From Neonectria sp. B-13 (Eukaryota > Ascomycota > Sordariomycetes > Hypocreales > Nectriaceae), in the NCBI GenBank assembly GCA_002682825.1, contig NOKP01000016.1:1639660-1703659 (forward strand): 64,000 nucleotides of DNA, in the 5' to 3' direction. The notes below the pieces were generated by a model that did not search any database, was not told the DNA's origin, and saw only the letters and a program-made list of their open reading frames with translations. Position numbers and translations under genes: made by a program. Positions 22,435 to 37,137 of the stretch are shown piece by piece (the stretch's first letter is position 1; the number at the start of each line of letters is the position of its first letter).

Positions 22435-23188
22435 ATGGGTTGGTTTAGTAAGAAAGAAAAGGTTGTAACACCCCCAAACCGTGGCGACGCTTTGCCTCCT
22501 TGCTACGTTGTCCCTGGCGACGGTGGTGCTTCCCAACGTTACGACCCCAAAAATCCTTACTCCATTGGTGAAAACAAACCAATGAGAGCAGAAGCGGAGG
22601 AGGAGGAGGATGCTGATGCTCTCAAGCATCAGATCAAATTTGTAAGTTCAAGCTGGCTTTATTTAATAATATCTTACTAGCTTGGCTCTTTGGTTTCTTT
22701 ATCTTACCTTTGAAGCATTTCCTACGTTAACATATTTACACATGAATTAGTCAAAACAAGAATCCGTATTCTCAGCACACAATGCTCTCCAGGCAGATGC
22801 ACAAGCAGAGGAAACAGGTGAGCTTTTTGTCTTCTCATATATTTATATTATCTCATGCTCTATAGGGCGCGACATTCCTCAACTTCAGGGGGAGCACGGA
22901 GAAAGGTTGCGTCGATCGATGATTCCTGCTCAAGCTCCAAACATGCGTTTCGCAGAGAAAGCAAAACATCAATTTGATGCAGATCCCGAGGACGACAAAA
23001 TGGAGGAGGAGGTTGACGATAATCTTCATCAATTAGGGGACGCGGTGGGGCGGCTGGAAATGCTTGCTAAGACTCAGGATAATATAGCAGAGTCCCACAA
23101 TCAGATGTTGCAGCGACTAGCCAACAAGGCGGAGACAACTCGTCAACAGACAGATAGGCACACTCATCGGTTGAACAATATTAAGTAA
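22435..23188 (+). CDS. Sec9/SNAP-25-like Qbc-SNARE paralogue, internally deleted
   Basis: Exons 22435-22641, 22751-22817 and 22866-23188 (198 residues); donors gtaagt and gtgagc, frame kept. The N-terminus (MGWFSKKEK, then NPYSIGENKP) and the run DALKHQIKFSKQESVFSAHN to AEETGRDIP and HGERLRRS match the start of a fungal Sec9 and the first half of its Qb SNARE helix. The chain then jumps straight to AEKAKHQFDADPEDDKMEEE and a Qc-type helix ending LNNIK. Fungal Sec9 proteins are normally about 400 residues; the rest of the first helix and the whole linker are missing. At the two presumed zero-layer positions (Q in AQGERL and EQNRxIxRI of typical Sec9) this protein has His (EHGERL, SHNQMLQRL). 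Sec9 is the plasma-membrane t-SNARE of exocytosis; this copy probably cannot replace it and may be a decoy, inhibitor or relic. Confidence 0.8.
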
Positions 23189-23564
23189 TAGATAGTATAT
23201 CAGCGATTTAGTATGACTAGGGGTTAATGCTAGCAGGGACAGCTATAAGTAGCAATACCTACTTTAAGGATTGGAAAGCCACTTATTGGCCACGATCCCT
23301 TTGTCCTCTTCATCAATTTTATTACTTGCTTTTAGGTTGTCATTTTGTGTCTATTATCTTCAATTAAGACCACTATCTCATCTTCTATTTTTCGCTTCCA
23401 TGAGTATCTTTTGTTATCACTTGTTCCTTCTAGCTTGATCAACCTATGGTCGTTAGCAGAAAGCCGCTTCCAACCCCATGGCTTGCACAATCGCTGCTTC
23501 CCTTCTTCTGGCACCCGTGATAACTCAGTATCTCTCGAGTTTCATATCATGATACATAATTATC
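23189..23564. other. intergenic between convergent genes
   Basis: AT-rich, short frames only. Confidence 0.5.
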
Positions 23565-24600
23565 CTACACTTCAAGGCTGGGATAGCCGCATCCACACTT
23601 CTTCTTTGGATTTTCGCAGTCTTTCCATCGGCTAATCTCACGACTCACCGCTTTCGTGATAGCACGGATTTTCTTGAGCCATTCCTTCTCCCTCTTAAGA
23701 TCATGGGCGTATAACTTCCCTACCGTCGTATCCTTCAGCCTTTTCTTATTCTTCGAGAGCTCCTTGTCCAGGGAAATTGCTGCTGTGGGGACCTTCAGGA
23801 GGTGGCCTTTAACCACTTTCAGCAATCGTCTCGAGCTCTGGCCGTAATTCCAGGTCTGGAATGTGTTAGCGTCTTGGGCATTGATAAAGTTATTCCAGCT
23901 CTCCATGACCGCCACATCCTCCGGGCGCTGGAATTGTTGCACTGCATTGGCATGGTTCAGAACTAGCATCTTGGCGTTTCTGGTCATCCCCGGCCACTCC
24001 CCGATGACCGAGGTCAGGTACTGGAGTTGTTTCTCAGTAGCGTCGTTGTCAGTCAAGTCCTCCACGTACACTAATCCTGTGATTGTGCCGTCCTCCATCG
24101 CTCCTCTGGGTTCGCTGCTGCTAATTAACAAAATGCCATCGTTCGTTGGGATTCGCAAGCATACAGTCTCTGGGTGAACAACTGGAAGATTGCAACTATG
24201 ACTTGGCCATTGACACAGTGTTCGAACAGTTCAGGCCAAGAGAATGATGGAAGTTCCACGAGCCACCCATGCATTATTCGCGGTTCACTTTCGCCATCAG
24301 TATTGAAACTGAAGTCTCTCACTCCAATTTTCGGCGCCATGATCCTCATCGGAAGAGGCTCTTTGCCGAGAGATCGTTTCGCAAGACCCTCAATGAACTG
24401 CACGTAATTGAGTTGTCAGATATTAAACCACCATGGTGGGTAACTACCGATCGGGAATGCAACGAACATTGCTTTTGCCTGACTTAGGTCCCCCTCCAAC
24501 TCTTTAGCGTGGTCAGCAACTAAGCTGTCAAAACCGTGGATTGTGTCCGCAAGATATCTCACAAAATCACGGCCTTCAAAGGCGGATCAGCATGCTGGGC
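23565..24600 (-). CDS. unknown protein, possibly broken by a frameshift
   Basis: Not recognised. A long minus-strand frame ends at 23565 (VHPETVCLRIPTNDGILLIS onwards, about 200 residues; Lys-rich tail with KKIRAITKAVSREISRW and a CGCGYP end). Just upstream, 24190-24397 codes FIEGLAKRSLGKEPLPMRIM to LPSFSWPELFEHC in another frame. Still further upstream is DFVRYLADTIHGFDSLVADH, about 24480-24585. Consensus-like acceptors (cttccag, acgtgcag) precede two of these blocks, but I found no donor giving the right phase for the junction near 24182. Either an unusual intron or a one-base frameshift is present. The gene may extend to about 24800. Confidence 0.4.
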
Positions 24601-24990
24601 CTGTCTATTAAACGTCTTTCTAGCTCTAGCTGTATGGAACATCAGGATGGCCGTTTTGCTCTCTACTGCAGGACTAGGCTCGTGCAGTATCAGCCCAAAG
24701 TGTAAGGTGCTAGAGACTGTACGGAAACTTGTTCGCAATTTGAACCGCACACCTCTACTGAGCTGCAGCAAAAGACTGATTTATAGGCATCAGGCTGGGC
24801 AACGTACTACTAATGATTGAGTACCTTATCCGATCAAAGCCGGATCCGACCTTTTGACATTATTCGTTTTATCTACAGCCACCAGGATTCGTCACAAGGC
24901 TCGCGAAGCACTTCCAACCACGTTTCAAGTGGCGGAATTCCGTCACATCTGCCGCGTTGCTTAACACCGGGGCCAAATGACGTTAATATT

Positions 24991-25467
24991 ATGCCGAGGT
25001 TGTTAAATGCAGCGTATGTACCGGCCTTCACGGCCTCGACTCGGCCAGCTATACATCCTACAAATACGGCTTACGAGTTCTCGGCTCCGGCAGTGACCAT
25101 GGACGAGTTTTGGAAGACGATCGACAAACACCATGCCGTCGAGGGTGATTTCAAGAAAACTATGGAGTCTCAAAGGCCATCTTTAGCCGAGCGAGGCAGG
25201 GTCGCCGTTCTGAGGGCCGATAACTCTACTGGCAACGAAAATTGGACCACACTCTGGAGCCATGCGGGAAAAGCATCTCAGAAGGTTCCCAGCCTGCTGC
25301 TGGCGCAGGATGACAACATTCCCAACGCCGATACCCTACTCTTTGAGGATTATAAGGTATTCAAGAAAGCCTTGAAGGAGATGGATGACATGAAGCACAA
25401 ATCCGGGCAGTTCTTTCAGCGGCAGGGGAAAGACGCACCATGTACTTCAGGGTGCCATTTGAAATAA
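24991..25467 (+). CDS. unknown small protein
   Basis: An uninterrupted 158-residue frame from ATG 24991. Composition looks coding: an acidic/basic helical middle (TMDEFWKTIDKHHAVEGDFK), NADTLLFEDYKVFKKALKEM, and a Cys-bearing end (APCTSGCHLK). No signal peptide or membrane segment, no family recognised. It diverges from the preceding minus-strand gene. The frame stays open to 24817 upstream of the ATG, so an upstream exon is possible. Confidence 0.35.
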   Translation: MPRLLNAAYVPAFTASTRPAIHPTNTAYEFSAPAVTMDEFWKTIDKHHAVEGDFKKTMESQRPSLAERGRVAVLRADNSTGNENWTTLWSHAGKASQKVPSLLLAQDDNIPNADTLLFEDYKVFKKALKEMDDMKHKSGQFFQRQGKDAPCTSGCHLK

Positions 25468-28400
25468 GAAGGTGACGACAAAATCTCCTATGCTGTACTT
25501 TGTGTCTCGTCTGGACTCGGGTCAAGTAGACAAGGACCGCCAAAAGAACGCACGCAAATGCGCTGGAGATTGTGCAGCCGGCATCATCGGAAGGGGCTCA
25601 GTTGGATAAACTTGTAAATGACACCATTGTGGCTCAGGCGATATCTTCGGCGACTTCTTGAGTCGGTTCAGACATTCAGTGCTATAGATACAACATAGCT
25701 ATATAAATGGTTTGATTGTTGCTAATTTATGCTTGTGGGCATGATGATAACCATAGCAATCGCCATGTTACATCTCAACTTGACCAAGAGCAGATGAAGG
25801 TCCGTCCGGTGGTATATTCGCAAGATACTACTTGACAAGCAGCATTGCGTATTCACTTGCAAGTGAATAAGTGGATGAATGGAGTGATAATCCTGGGAAT
25901 ATCTGTCATTGAACGTTCCCACCCGCCGCAGGGATACATCAAGCTGCGCCTCTCCGTCACTAGCGGAGCGTTCGGAAGCCGGCACTTGTAAATTGCAGTC
26001 CTTTCCGCGTGTGGGGTTTAGCAGCTGCATCCTCGTCTTAAATCTCTGGATTTCGTCTTCAAATAAGCAATTTGCATCCTCAAGGTACGTTGCAGCGAAA
26101 CAGCTCCCTGCACAAACTGCGAGCGGAACAGCACAGAATGACACTTCAACTACAACCGTCGCCGCCGCGGTTCCCGGCCAAAGAACCACATCAGAGCGTC
26201 CACATCAGTCCTCTGCTGGCTTCCGAGCTGTCGTCAAGTCAAGACTGGTGAGCAGATTGTACCTCATCTGCGCAGTCGGACTCCATCGTTGGCTCTACCG
26301 GGTCTCGGTCGCCAATGGGGAGGTTCTCGAGAGACCATCTGGAATTGGCAATGGTTGTGAGCGCGTACACTACGGGGTGAGTAGCGGCACTAAGCAACTA
26401 CCTTCCACTATAGTTAACAAGCTGACGCAGGACAACCTTGCACATATTCCATACCTCTCATCTTACCGACATCTTCTTCACAACCGTGAATATGCAACAG
26501 CTCCCCATCATAACCCCTTGAGAAGTTCCTGAACTGATTGCAAAGGTCAGACGTCGCCAGAGCCCTGTCACGCGATTTGTTCCATCAGCTTTCGTTTCAC
26601 TCACCATAGGTCCCTCTACGCGACCGACCTCGGCAACGAGTTTGCCACGGATGAAAGGGCGATACTCTCCGAGTATTAGGCTCATCAAAATAGGCTCAAA
26701 TCGCAACCCCTGAAAAGCCAGCTAGATCACGTCTTGACGCTATGCACGCTCTTCATGCACGAGGCGCATCGTGGGAACGGACTACAGGCTTGGTTCGATA
26801 TTAGTGAGTGAGGCTTGGCGCATACGATGCAGCACAGACAGCAGTGACGTTGGCGAGAGCGTTTGTGGAGATGAGACGCCTTGGCATGAAAAATACCGAC
26901 AATAAATTGGTCTTACTTAGGCAGCTGTAGCTACTGAGTGGGCAACCCTGAATATTGAGATATGGGTTGCCTATTCTAGGCACGCAGTTATGCAAATGCA
27001 GCTCGGTGATGTAGTTCCTGGGCATGCTCTGCGTGGTCGAGCGTGGCGTAAACGAGTTACGGTGCGACCATTACTGCTTCTGGAAGCGCCGGGATCTCCG
27101 GGTCCTCACACCTCAGATCATATCATTTTACTCAGCCGGCGGTGCATTCATGTGCTCATCGGTGACTGACGAGGGTCTCTGGGACATGATTTGGTGAAAG
27201 ATGGGCGTTGTTGGTCGGCCCTCGCAGGAGATGAAACTAACCAGAATCGGGGTGCACCAACAATCGCAAAAGGTGTGGATTAGAGCCAACAAAACAAGAC
27301 GCCAGCAGATCTTCTGTCGAATTCATGTCGCCCAACGGCCTGAGGTTGGCCGCCGGACGTGTTGGCTCGAGACTGAGAGGTGCATCCGATCCCACCCAGC
27401 CAGTCGTTTTGAAGCGGCATCGAAATGGCAAGATAAGGGGGAATAAGGTGAAGCGAGAAGCAAGCTGAAATGAGATTCTGCCGCCCGAGATAGAAGTTTC
27501 CGTTTGACAGAGAATGCATCTCAAACCCGGAGGGCTTGGCTCTTTTTATCGCAGCTCAAATTGCCGTTCTCTTGGCCGTTGACTTTGATAGCGGGAAAGT
27601 TTATGGTTGTGTGAAACAGGCCAAGAAACCCCGTTTTGTACCGTGGAACTCGCCGATCCTCCTCGGCAACAGTCTTTGTCGACGAAATGACGTACCAAAG
27701 CGGGACAGGGTCGGATTTGAAGTTCAAGCTTTGCGTAGATTAGTCTACGGTAACATCGTTCACGGTCACTAGCCCAAACTGAAAAGATGAATAAATGAAT
27801 GCAGCATGGCACTTTAACTGAGGTCACCGCTGAAGGAAGGTCCCTGAGTGTGTGTAGGAAAACTCTCTGGTGGTGGCGTGCAGCCCCTACCGATGGTGTG
27901 CGGCGTCTGTTGGTGGTGCAATCAATCTCTGCTGGGGATGTGCACTTTCTGCAGCTACGTTTGAACACGACCAACGGGCGATTACCGTAGTCGGTGCGAA
28001 TAAATCAGGACGAAACCCAGTAGCCTCGATCGCCGTGGAAGAGTAACGTGTTTGACCAGAGCAAATGCCCCGCTGCAGCGATATAAATATAGACTAGACC
28101 TACTGCATAGTATACCGCCCGCTTGTAGCGCCGGTCCAGTGCCGAAGAAAGCGTCTCGATCAGTCCGTGTCACTGCAAAACAACGATTGGACTGAACTGG
28201 CGCATCCACACACCGCATCACCAAGACGTGGCGAGACGACCCTGGCAAGAAATCTCTCCACCACAAGATTAAGTTTACGAATAGAACGGATGGGAAGACC
28301 GATTGGCAGGAGATGGAGACAACGAGGTGGTGGCAGCATCCAAGCGACTGACTGTTCCCTGTTTGCGCGCCCCCTTCTGACGATCCCTGATCTGATGCCC

Positions 28401-29385
28401 TTGCAGCTAGAGACGGACACTCGGGCAAACACACTGTCGACGACGACGACGTCGAGGACGGACGGGAGCGAAGAAGGGAAGAGGCGAAGCAGGGTGACGA
28501 CGCATCCCTGTCCAAGCCGAGCTTGGTTCAGTACCAACTAGTTAGACTTCTACAACACAACCCGTCCAACAACCGCCAAACGGCTATCCGGCGTGGCTCT
28601 GTCAACGCCTCGCCGACGCAGACTCGCTATGTCGACCCACATAGCCTCTGACGTGCGGCCTCGAGCGTCCTTGGTTGGCCCCTTCGTAACTCGACCGACT
28701 ACAGTGGGCCAGCCACAAGTGACCCCATCGGCGCCCCGGCTGGCGGCTCGCTGATACGATCTCCACCGTGCCGGCAGCCGAGTAACTAATTGCCCGCTGA
28801 CTGAAACTGCGACAGATACTCAAGTTGGCGACACAGTCAGAGAGGACGACCACAAGGCGAACAATACGACCGCAAAGCGAACAATACGACTGCAAAGGGA
28901 ACAATACGACCGCAAAGCGAACAGTACAAACGCAAAGCGAACAATACAAACGCAAAGCGAACAATACGAGGCGCAGCAACCCAGCTCAGGGGCGAAGAAA
29001 ACCACCGATAAAACGGCCCCAATACGAGATGGGGTAATTATGCCGCAACCGGGTCTCCGAACTCTGTCGCCGGGAGGCGTATCCCTTCATTTCATTCACC
29101 TCTCGTCTGGTGCCGCTGTCCATTTTCGTAACTGAGCTGGTGCCATTGTTTTACACTTGCATTTCTCGTATAACCGCCGCCCTACAACGTGAGATAGCCG
29201 TAACTCACAGCCCAGATCATTATTACCGACGCCGCGAGACACAAAAAGGGCCTTGCATCACTCCACCTGGTCCGGGTTTTTTTGGCGGATCTTATTCATG
29301 CCTCTTCTCCTTACAAGGCTTCTCGTCGCTCACTTGAGATTTTGACCTTCTCGCCAGGCCACCTTGCCTTTTTCCCTACCCAGCC
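25468..29385. other. 3.9-kb gene-poor stretch
   Basis: No supported gene. Possible gene debris: a minus-strand block coding EYRPFIRGKLVAEVGRVEGP (about 26605-26670) is followed by a good donor (gtgagt) and an acceptor 65 nt on, but I could not extend it to a gene. Frames of 120-210 residues at 25722-26532 and 27982-28541 overlap on both strands and carry no motif. A 20-bp tandem repeat lies at its right end. Confidence 0.45.
28849..28970 (+). repeat. 20-bp tandem repeat, about six units
   Basis: Units align exactly every 20 bp from 28861 (consensus acaatacgaccgcaaagcga), with a partial unit before and a half unit after. Units differ by 1-4 substitutions and no indels. It is non-coding as far as I can tell. 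Confidence 0.9.
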
Positions 29386-30704
29386 ATGATTTCACTACAA
29401 GCACAGAGAATTCAGAATCAACGGAAATGGGTGTTGAGCGCGGTGGGCGCCTTCTTGACCTTTGGGCTGGTGTTTTACGCCCATAGCCTCTACGCGACGA
29501 TGGAGAGGCCATTGCCGCATCAGTAAGTCAGCCCTTGTCTGTCGACGACGCCAAGACCATCCGAGTCGCGGATCCTCCAAGATGGAAAGACATCTACCGA
29601 GATGCAAGGCGCCAAGAATCAGGACTAATAAGCCTCATAAACAGCGTCTACAACGAGACGGTGCACCCAGTGGACATCCCCATCGACTTGCCTGGGCTGG
29701 TGTCCCAATTATGGAAGCCGTTGCTGCACAACCTCAACGACACGCACTTCGTCAGCGACGAGGGCTACAAATACGACATCCCCGAGAATGCGCACCGCTG
29801 GACGAAGCCGCTGGGGAAGAAGTTGCTCATCCTCGATGTCGACACGCGCCTGGACCTGGGACCCGGCGCCATGCTGAACGAGGCTCCTCTGCGACAAAAT
29901 AACGTGACGGCGAGGACTGGTGGATGGCTGGACCACTACCTGTACGGTACGTCATGCTGGTCTTGAGAAGCCGTGATTCAGTCTTGAACTCATCACCGAA
30001 TCAACACTAACAACACCACAGCAATGATCCACGGCTACGATTACCGCCTCGTCCGCGCCCCCGAGTACCCCGACCGCCACGGCACCTGGGTCAAGGTCCC
30101 GGTGATCAAAGAAGCCCTGAAGACACACGACTTCGTCGTCTTCCTCGACTCCGACGCCGTCTTCATGTACCCGCACATGCCCATGGAGTGGCTGATGAGC
30201 CTGTGGAACTTCACGCCGTCGACGCTGGTGGCCATGTCCGAGGACCCCGACGCCAAGACCAACCGCGACGCCAACGGCTGGGTCATGTGGAATACGGGCT
30301 TCATCGTCGCCCAGCAGAGCAACCGCACCCAGGAGCTCTTCGACATCTGGGACAAGTGCCCGACCGGCGAGCGCTACCCCGACTGTCGCCGCTGGGCCAA
30401 GGACTGGGCCCACGAGCAGGCCGCCTTCAGCAACCACGTTCGCTACGACTACAAGGAGACGGACGAGCTGCGTGTCATTCCGTGTATGGACGGCAACGGC
30501 GCGCCGTACATCGGCGACAAGAAGTGCGGCGGCGTGTTTGTGCGCCATCACTGGTTCCACAAGGACTGGCCCATAAGGAACTTGCGCGAGGGCATCTTGG
30601 ACTTGTTCGTGCGCCGTCTCCACGGGCACTTTCACACGAAGAAGCAGGAGTACTTTATCGATGCGTATGAGAAGGAATACCCACTGGAAGGGATGCAAAT
30701 ATGA
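29386..30704 (+). CDS. GT34 (GMA12/MNN10-type) Golgi glycosyltransferase
   Basis: Exons 29386-29522, 29582-29946 and 30022-30704 (394 residues). The first donor gtaagt cuts through an in-frame TAA, and the acceptor ctccaag restores phase (..LPHQ|WKDIY..). Type II topology: a short basic cytoplasmic tail, then a signal anchor at about 15-36 (WVLSAVGAFLTFGLVFYAHS). The luminal domain has YAMIHGYDYRLV, KVPVIKEAL, the DxD motif FLDSDAVF (Asp210, Asp212), a WNTGFIV block, and HHWFHKDW near the end. These are the hallmarks of the fungal alpha-1,2-galactosyl / alpha-1,6-mannosyltransferase family, which uses a nucleotide sugar and Mn2+ in the Golgi to extend N- or O-glycans. Donor specificity cannot be read. 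Confidence 0.92.
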
Positions 30705-32404
30705 CGAGAGAATAGACTGCAGTGTATTTTAACTATAGACTAATTAGACCGATGTATCGTTACGATGTAAGATTTTAGGTCGTTCGCGGCTGCTGGGTGG
30801 GAACTCCGCGAACTAGCAGCATGCGAATGGAGGGCAACTACGATAGAATTGATTTCACGTTTTGCAAGTGTTAAATCTGTTGAGTTGTCACCATTCAATC
30901 AGGTCTACTCTATTCCACAGCAAGTATCGGGCTTCTGTGAAGATTAAATCCCCCCCTTCACCACCTTATATCAGGTGACGGGGCTCCTACTTTGAGCAAC
31001 ATTGGAAATGAGGCGGAGGAAACGGAAGACTTGCTTCGTCTTAGAGGCAAATCTATTTTCACAACAGACTATCTAAAGTACAGAAGCGATGAAAAAGCGG
31101 ACGGGGTTGAAAGTTAGTGGTTGGCTGGTTGAGGCCATCAGTGAAGTATTACCATCCAATGGTAACTATACAGATCTTCCTCTTCCCGACGTAGATAATT
31201 GATTCTTTGAAAATAGTCTTGTCATTACTTACACTAAGAATAAGATACATTGAATCTCGTATGGTATAATTAGAAGCGCCTCACACGTCTCTCCCTGGTA
31301 AACAAACTGCATCGTGTTGCCAATGACAATGCTACATCGTATTCAGTTGTCTGTCCTGAGCATTCCGGACAGAGTCAGCTAGCTTCGACGCCTCCTTCGT
31401 AACTTATGATTTATACGCGATGGAGCCCTCCCTCGGGGACCATCCATCGGGGACTGCACTCCGATGATGCATGTCATACTTGGCCGTGTTAGTCCCAGCG
31501 GGAGACACAGTCTCGTAAACGGCTGGCAATGCGGACTCGGACCTAATTATAGCAACGCACCGGACGATTGACACACTAGCTTTGTAACTAACCGTCAATA
31601 TGATTATATTAATCGGCTGGTATTGCTTCTGGATGCTACTTGGTGTACTTGAAGGTGTTATTCAATCGCTCCACCACCGTATTCATGGCAGCCTATCAAG
31701 ACTCAGCTTATCACTATTTTGGCTCTGTCTATTCAAGCAGATAAAGTCGGCATTGTGTCACACATTTCTCTTATAAATAAATAAAAACACGGCACTTTCA
31801 ATGCATATGAGTAAGGCTGCTGTTGTGAAAAAAGCGCAGGGTCTGAGATTCCTCATGTTTCTCCTTCAGTCAAAGGAATTTCGGCATCGTGCGTGATTGT
31901 GGTTCGTCTTCGCCCAACCCCGGCGTTTGACAATGCTAACAAGGATAGCAGTACGGCAGCCTAAACATCTTAGACTGGTAGCAAGAACACATTGCAGCCC
32001 TGTATGGTATCGTGAAGGCGCTCGTAATTGGCAGTGTTGTACTGTGAAATAGACGATGAGAAATGATCACCTCTGCTGCTCCATCCTCCTCCGCATTGTA
32101 CAGCCAAGCCGCTAGCCGAAGGATCAGTGCGGCTTATTATAGTGTCTATATATGCCGTCCTGATTCGCCGGCTCGGACTCGTCCCCAGTTGCCTCATTCT
32201 GAGTCTAGTCTGTTTTGAGTGTGCCACCGAGCATCAGACAACCAAGATGTTGTCAGTAGGGGCTCGATCCCACCGCCCGTCTCTCAACACTCTCCATCCA
32301 TGGCCCGACGTGCACAACTTGGATTTCGTGACGCACAACACAGCGCACTCTCACTGGCTCGATCGGACTCTTCAAGCCCTAGCACCTAGCAACTTTGAGC
32401 AGCC
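30705..32404. other. 1.7-kb intergenic stretch
   Basis: AT-rich, short frames only; nothing supported. The right end is the promoter of the Zn2Cys6 regulator. Confidence 0.55.
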
Positions 32405-32594
32405 ATGGCTCGGAAAGGAAGCCGCAAGGTCAGGACCGGCTGTCTAACCTGCAAGTGAGTGCCGTACATGTAGTTTGCTGCAAGCCAAGACGCTTCCGAT
32501 ACTGACCGTCACGAGAATCCGCAAGGTCAAGTGCGACGAGGACAAGCCGGAGTGCCAGCGCTGCGTCAGTACAGACCGCAAATGCGACGGCTAC

Positions 32595-32626
<32 letters not shown>

Positions 32627-34064
32627 AGACTCCGGGCTGCAGAACTACCGGCCTCGCCATGCATTCCAGGGCGTCACCACGGCGGCCGAGGGAAGGGCCC
32701 TGCAGTTCTTCTACGAGGCGGCCGGCCCGTTCATGTCAGGGCCCATTGATCCGCAGTTCTGGACGCAGCTGGTCATGCGGTTCAGCTGCTTCGAGCCTGC
32801 GGTGAGGCATTCCATCGTGGCCATCAGCTCGCTGTACGAGCAGGTCCACATCGAAGCCCAGTCTGATGTGCGGCTGGGCGACAACCGTCTTGCACTGCGT
32901 CATTACAACGCCGCTATCCACGAGCTGAAAGCCATGGACAACACGTCCATGGTGCTGCTCGTCTGCATCCTCTTCACCTGCATCGAGTGCCTGCAGTCCA
33001 ACCGAGAAGCTACCATTCGCCACTGCAAGTCCGGCATTGCCATCATGGAAAACGTGGCATCTGTTCATCCATGGGCAAAGGAGCACTTGCAGCCCATTTT
33101 CCGACGCCTGAGCGTTATTCCCTTCTTCTTTGGTAGTGGCGCCACCGACTTCCCCAACCTGGTCGCCTGGGATAGCCCTGTGCCCACTCTCTTCTCCTCC
33201 TTCTCCCATGCACAAGCCATGATGGACGACATCTTCTGCAGGACAGTGCAGCTGGCACGGTGGGGGGATGCATATCGCACTGGAGATCTGAGACACCAGC
33301 AAGTCTCGGTGCAGCTACTCGCAGAACAACAGAAGATCAGTACTCTGTTGGAGCAGTGGCATGTCTTGTTCGCAGACTTCGACACCCCATCGACGTGGCA
33401 TGACTACATCGACCAGATTCTCCGCAAATTTCTCTTGATCCGTCACGGGGTTTGCCGAATCTGGTCGGAACTGGCCTTTTCCGCTGATGAAACCGACTAC
33501 GACAGGCTCCTCGACAGCTTTCGCAGCCTAATTACCCTGGCCAAGGGTATTGCTGTAGTGCCAGAAGGGTCTCGCAGCACCACCCCAAAGACCCGAAAGT
33601 TCATTTTAGAGACAGGCTTCACCCCGTTGCTCTTCTTTATCGTCAGCAAGTGTCGATGCTTGGACACGAGGCTGGACGCCTTGCGCTTGTTCAAAGTCCT
33701 CGGAATCGCCCGTGAGAACCTCTGGGAAGTGAGCACGGTATACAGCGTTGGCCGGCGCCTTATTGAAATCGAGCATGATGTGGTCTTGGATGATCTGGGT
33801 CGGCCTTTGGCCCCAGCTTCGTATTCTGGGTTACCGCCCGACCAAAGAAGAGTACGAGATACTTCGACAGAGACCAAAGTAACAATCCACAGGAGCATGC
33901 ATGGATTTGAAGTACACGGCAGGATAGTGGGCTTTGCCATGCGCACTTTGGACGACACCATCTACATTCACACCGAGTTTCTTAGCTCAGAGGATTATGC
34001 CGGGCACATTGGAGGCACGCGGCCAAAGGTGCCCATCAGGCGTGCAAAGGAAGTTGAAAAGTGA
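32405..34064 (+). CDS. Zn(II)2Cys6 transcription regulator
   Basis: Exons 32405-32454 and 32516-34064 (532 residues); the intron (gtgagt..cacgag) sits inside the zinc cluster, a common position in this family. The cluster CX2CX6CX6CX2CX6C uses Cys13, 16, 23, 30, 33 and 40, with a basic loop KIRKVKC. It is followed by an Asp-Ala run (DADADADADAD) and then a fungal-TF-type helical region (FFYEAAGPFMSG, AVRHSIVAISSLYE, VLLVCILFTCIECLQ). Typical of regulators related to sterol-uptake and STB5-like factors, but no target can be named. It is convergent with CTP synthase; no pathway gene is adjacent. Confidence 0.92.
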
Positions 34065-34619
34065 GGCCGACACATGGTCAGCTGCTCGCGTGGTCTGTGT
34101 TCCTAGATATCCAAGTGGCCTCGTCACGTCACGAATGAGATAGATCTGTCTTGGGTTTCAACACCCCATTTGATAACTAGTCATGTGCATATTATGAAAC
34201 TTTTACAAAGATACAACACCGCTTGGACGGTCTCGGTTGGATAAAACTTCTTCTATATGGGCACCGAAAATGTTGGACCTTTCAGTGCCCTCTTTCGCCA
34301 TCGTGGAAGCTATTAAAATCACCCAAGTCCGTTTCAGAGCGTGACCTTGTTCCTCTAGTTCCTCAACGTGATCTCAAGGCCTTTAATTATAAAGGAGAGA
34401 AAACAAATATGCTATCCTTTCCCATTAGCTCATTACCTAACTTTGAGGTGAGAAGCTTGAAAATCCCCCGTGCTTGCGTGTATTTGCATCACAGAGACGG
34501 GAACAGGAACACCACCAAACTTTGGGTCCATGGATCATGTATGCCATTACACAGAAATTTCAAGTATCTCTAGTCCCGCGCTCGTCTTATTTTCTACCCG
34601 TCTTGACAGCCTGTTACCT
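34065..34619. other. intergenic between convergent genes
   Basis: 3' flank of the Zn2Cys6 gene and of CTP synthase. No gene. Confidence 0.6.

Positions 34620-37137
<2,518 letters not shown>

Noticed and set aside
25722..26189. 155-codon minus-strand frame
   Set aside because: Contested by a 207-codon plus-strand frame; no motif and no splice chain.
26369..26706. possible minus-strand gene fragment with a good-looking intron
   Set aside because: One convincing coding block and one intron, but no start, no family and poor continuation; noted only as possible debris.
29447..29490. alternative first intron in the GT34 gene (donor gtgggc)
   Set aside because: Keeps frame but removes the signal-anchor helix; the gtaagt donor at 29523 gives a better type II protein.
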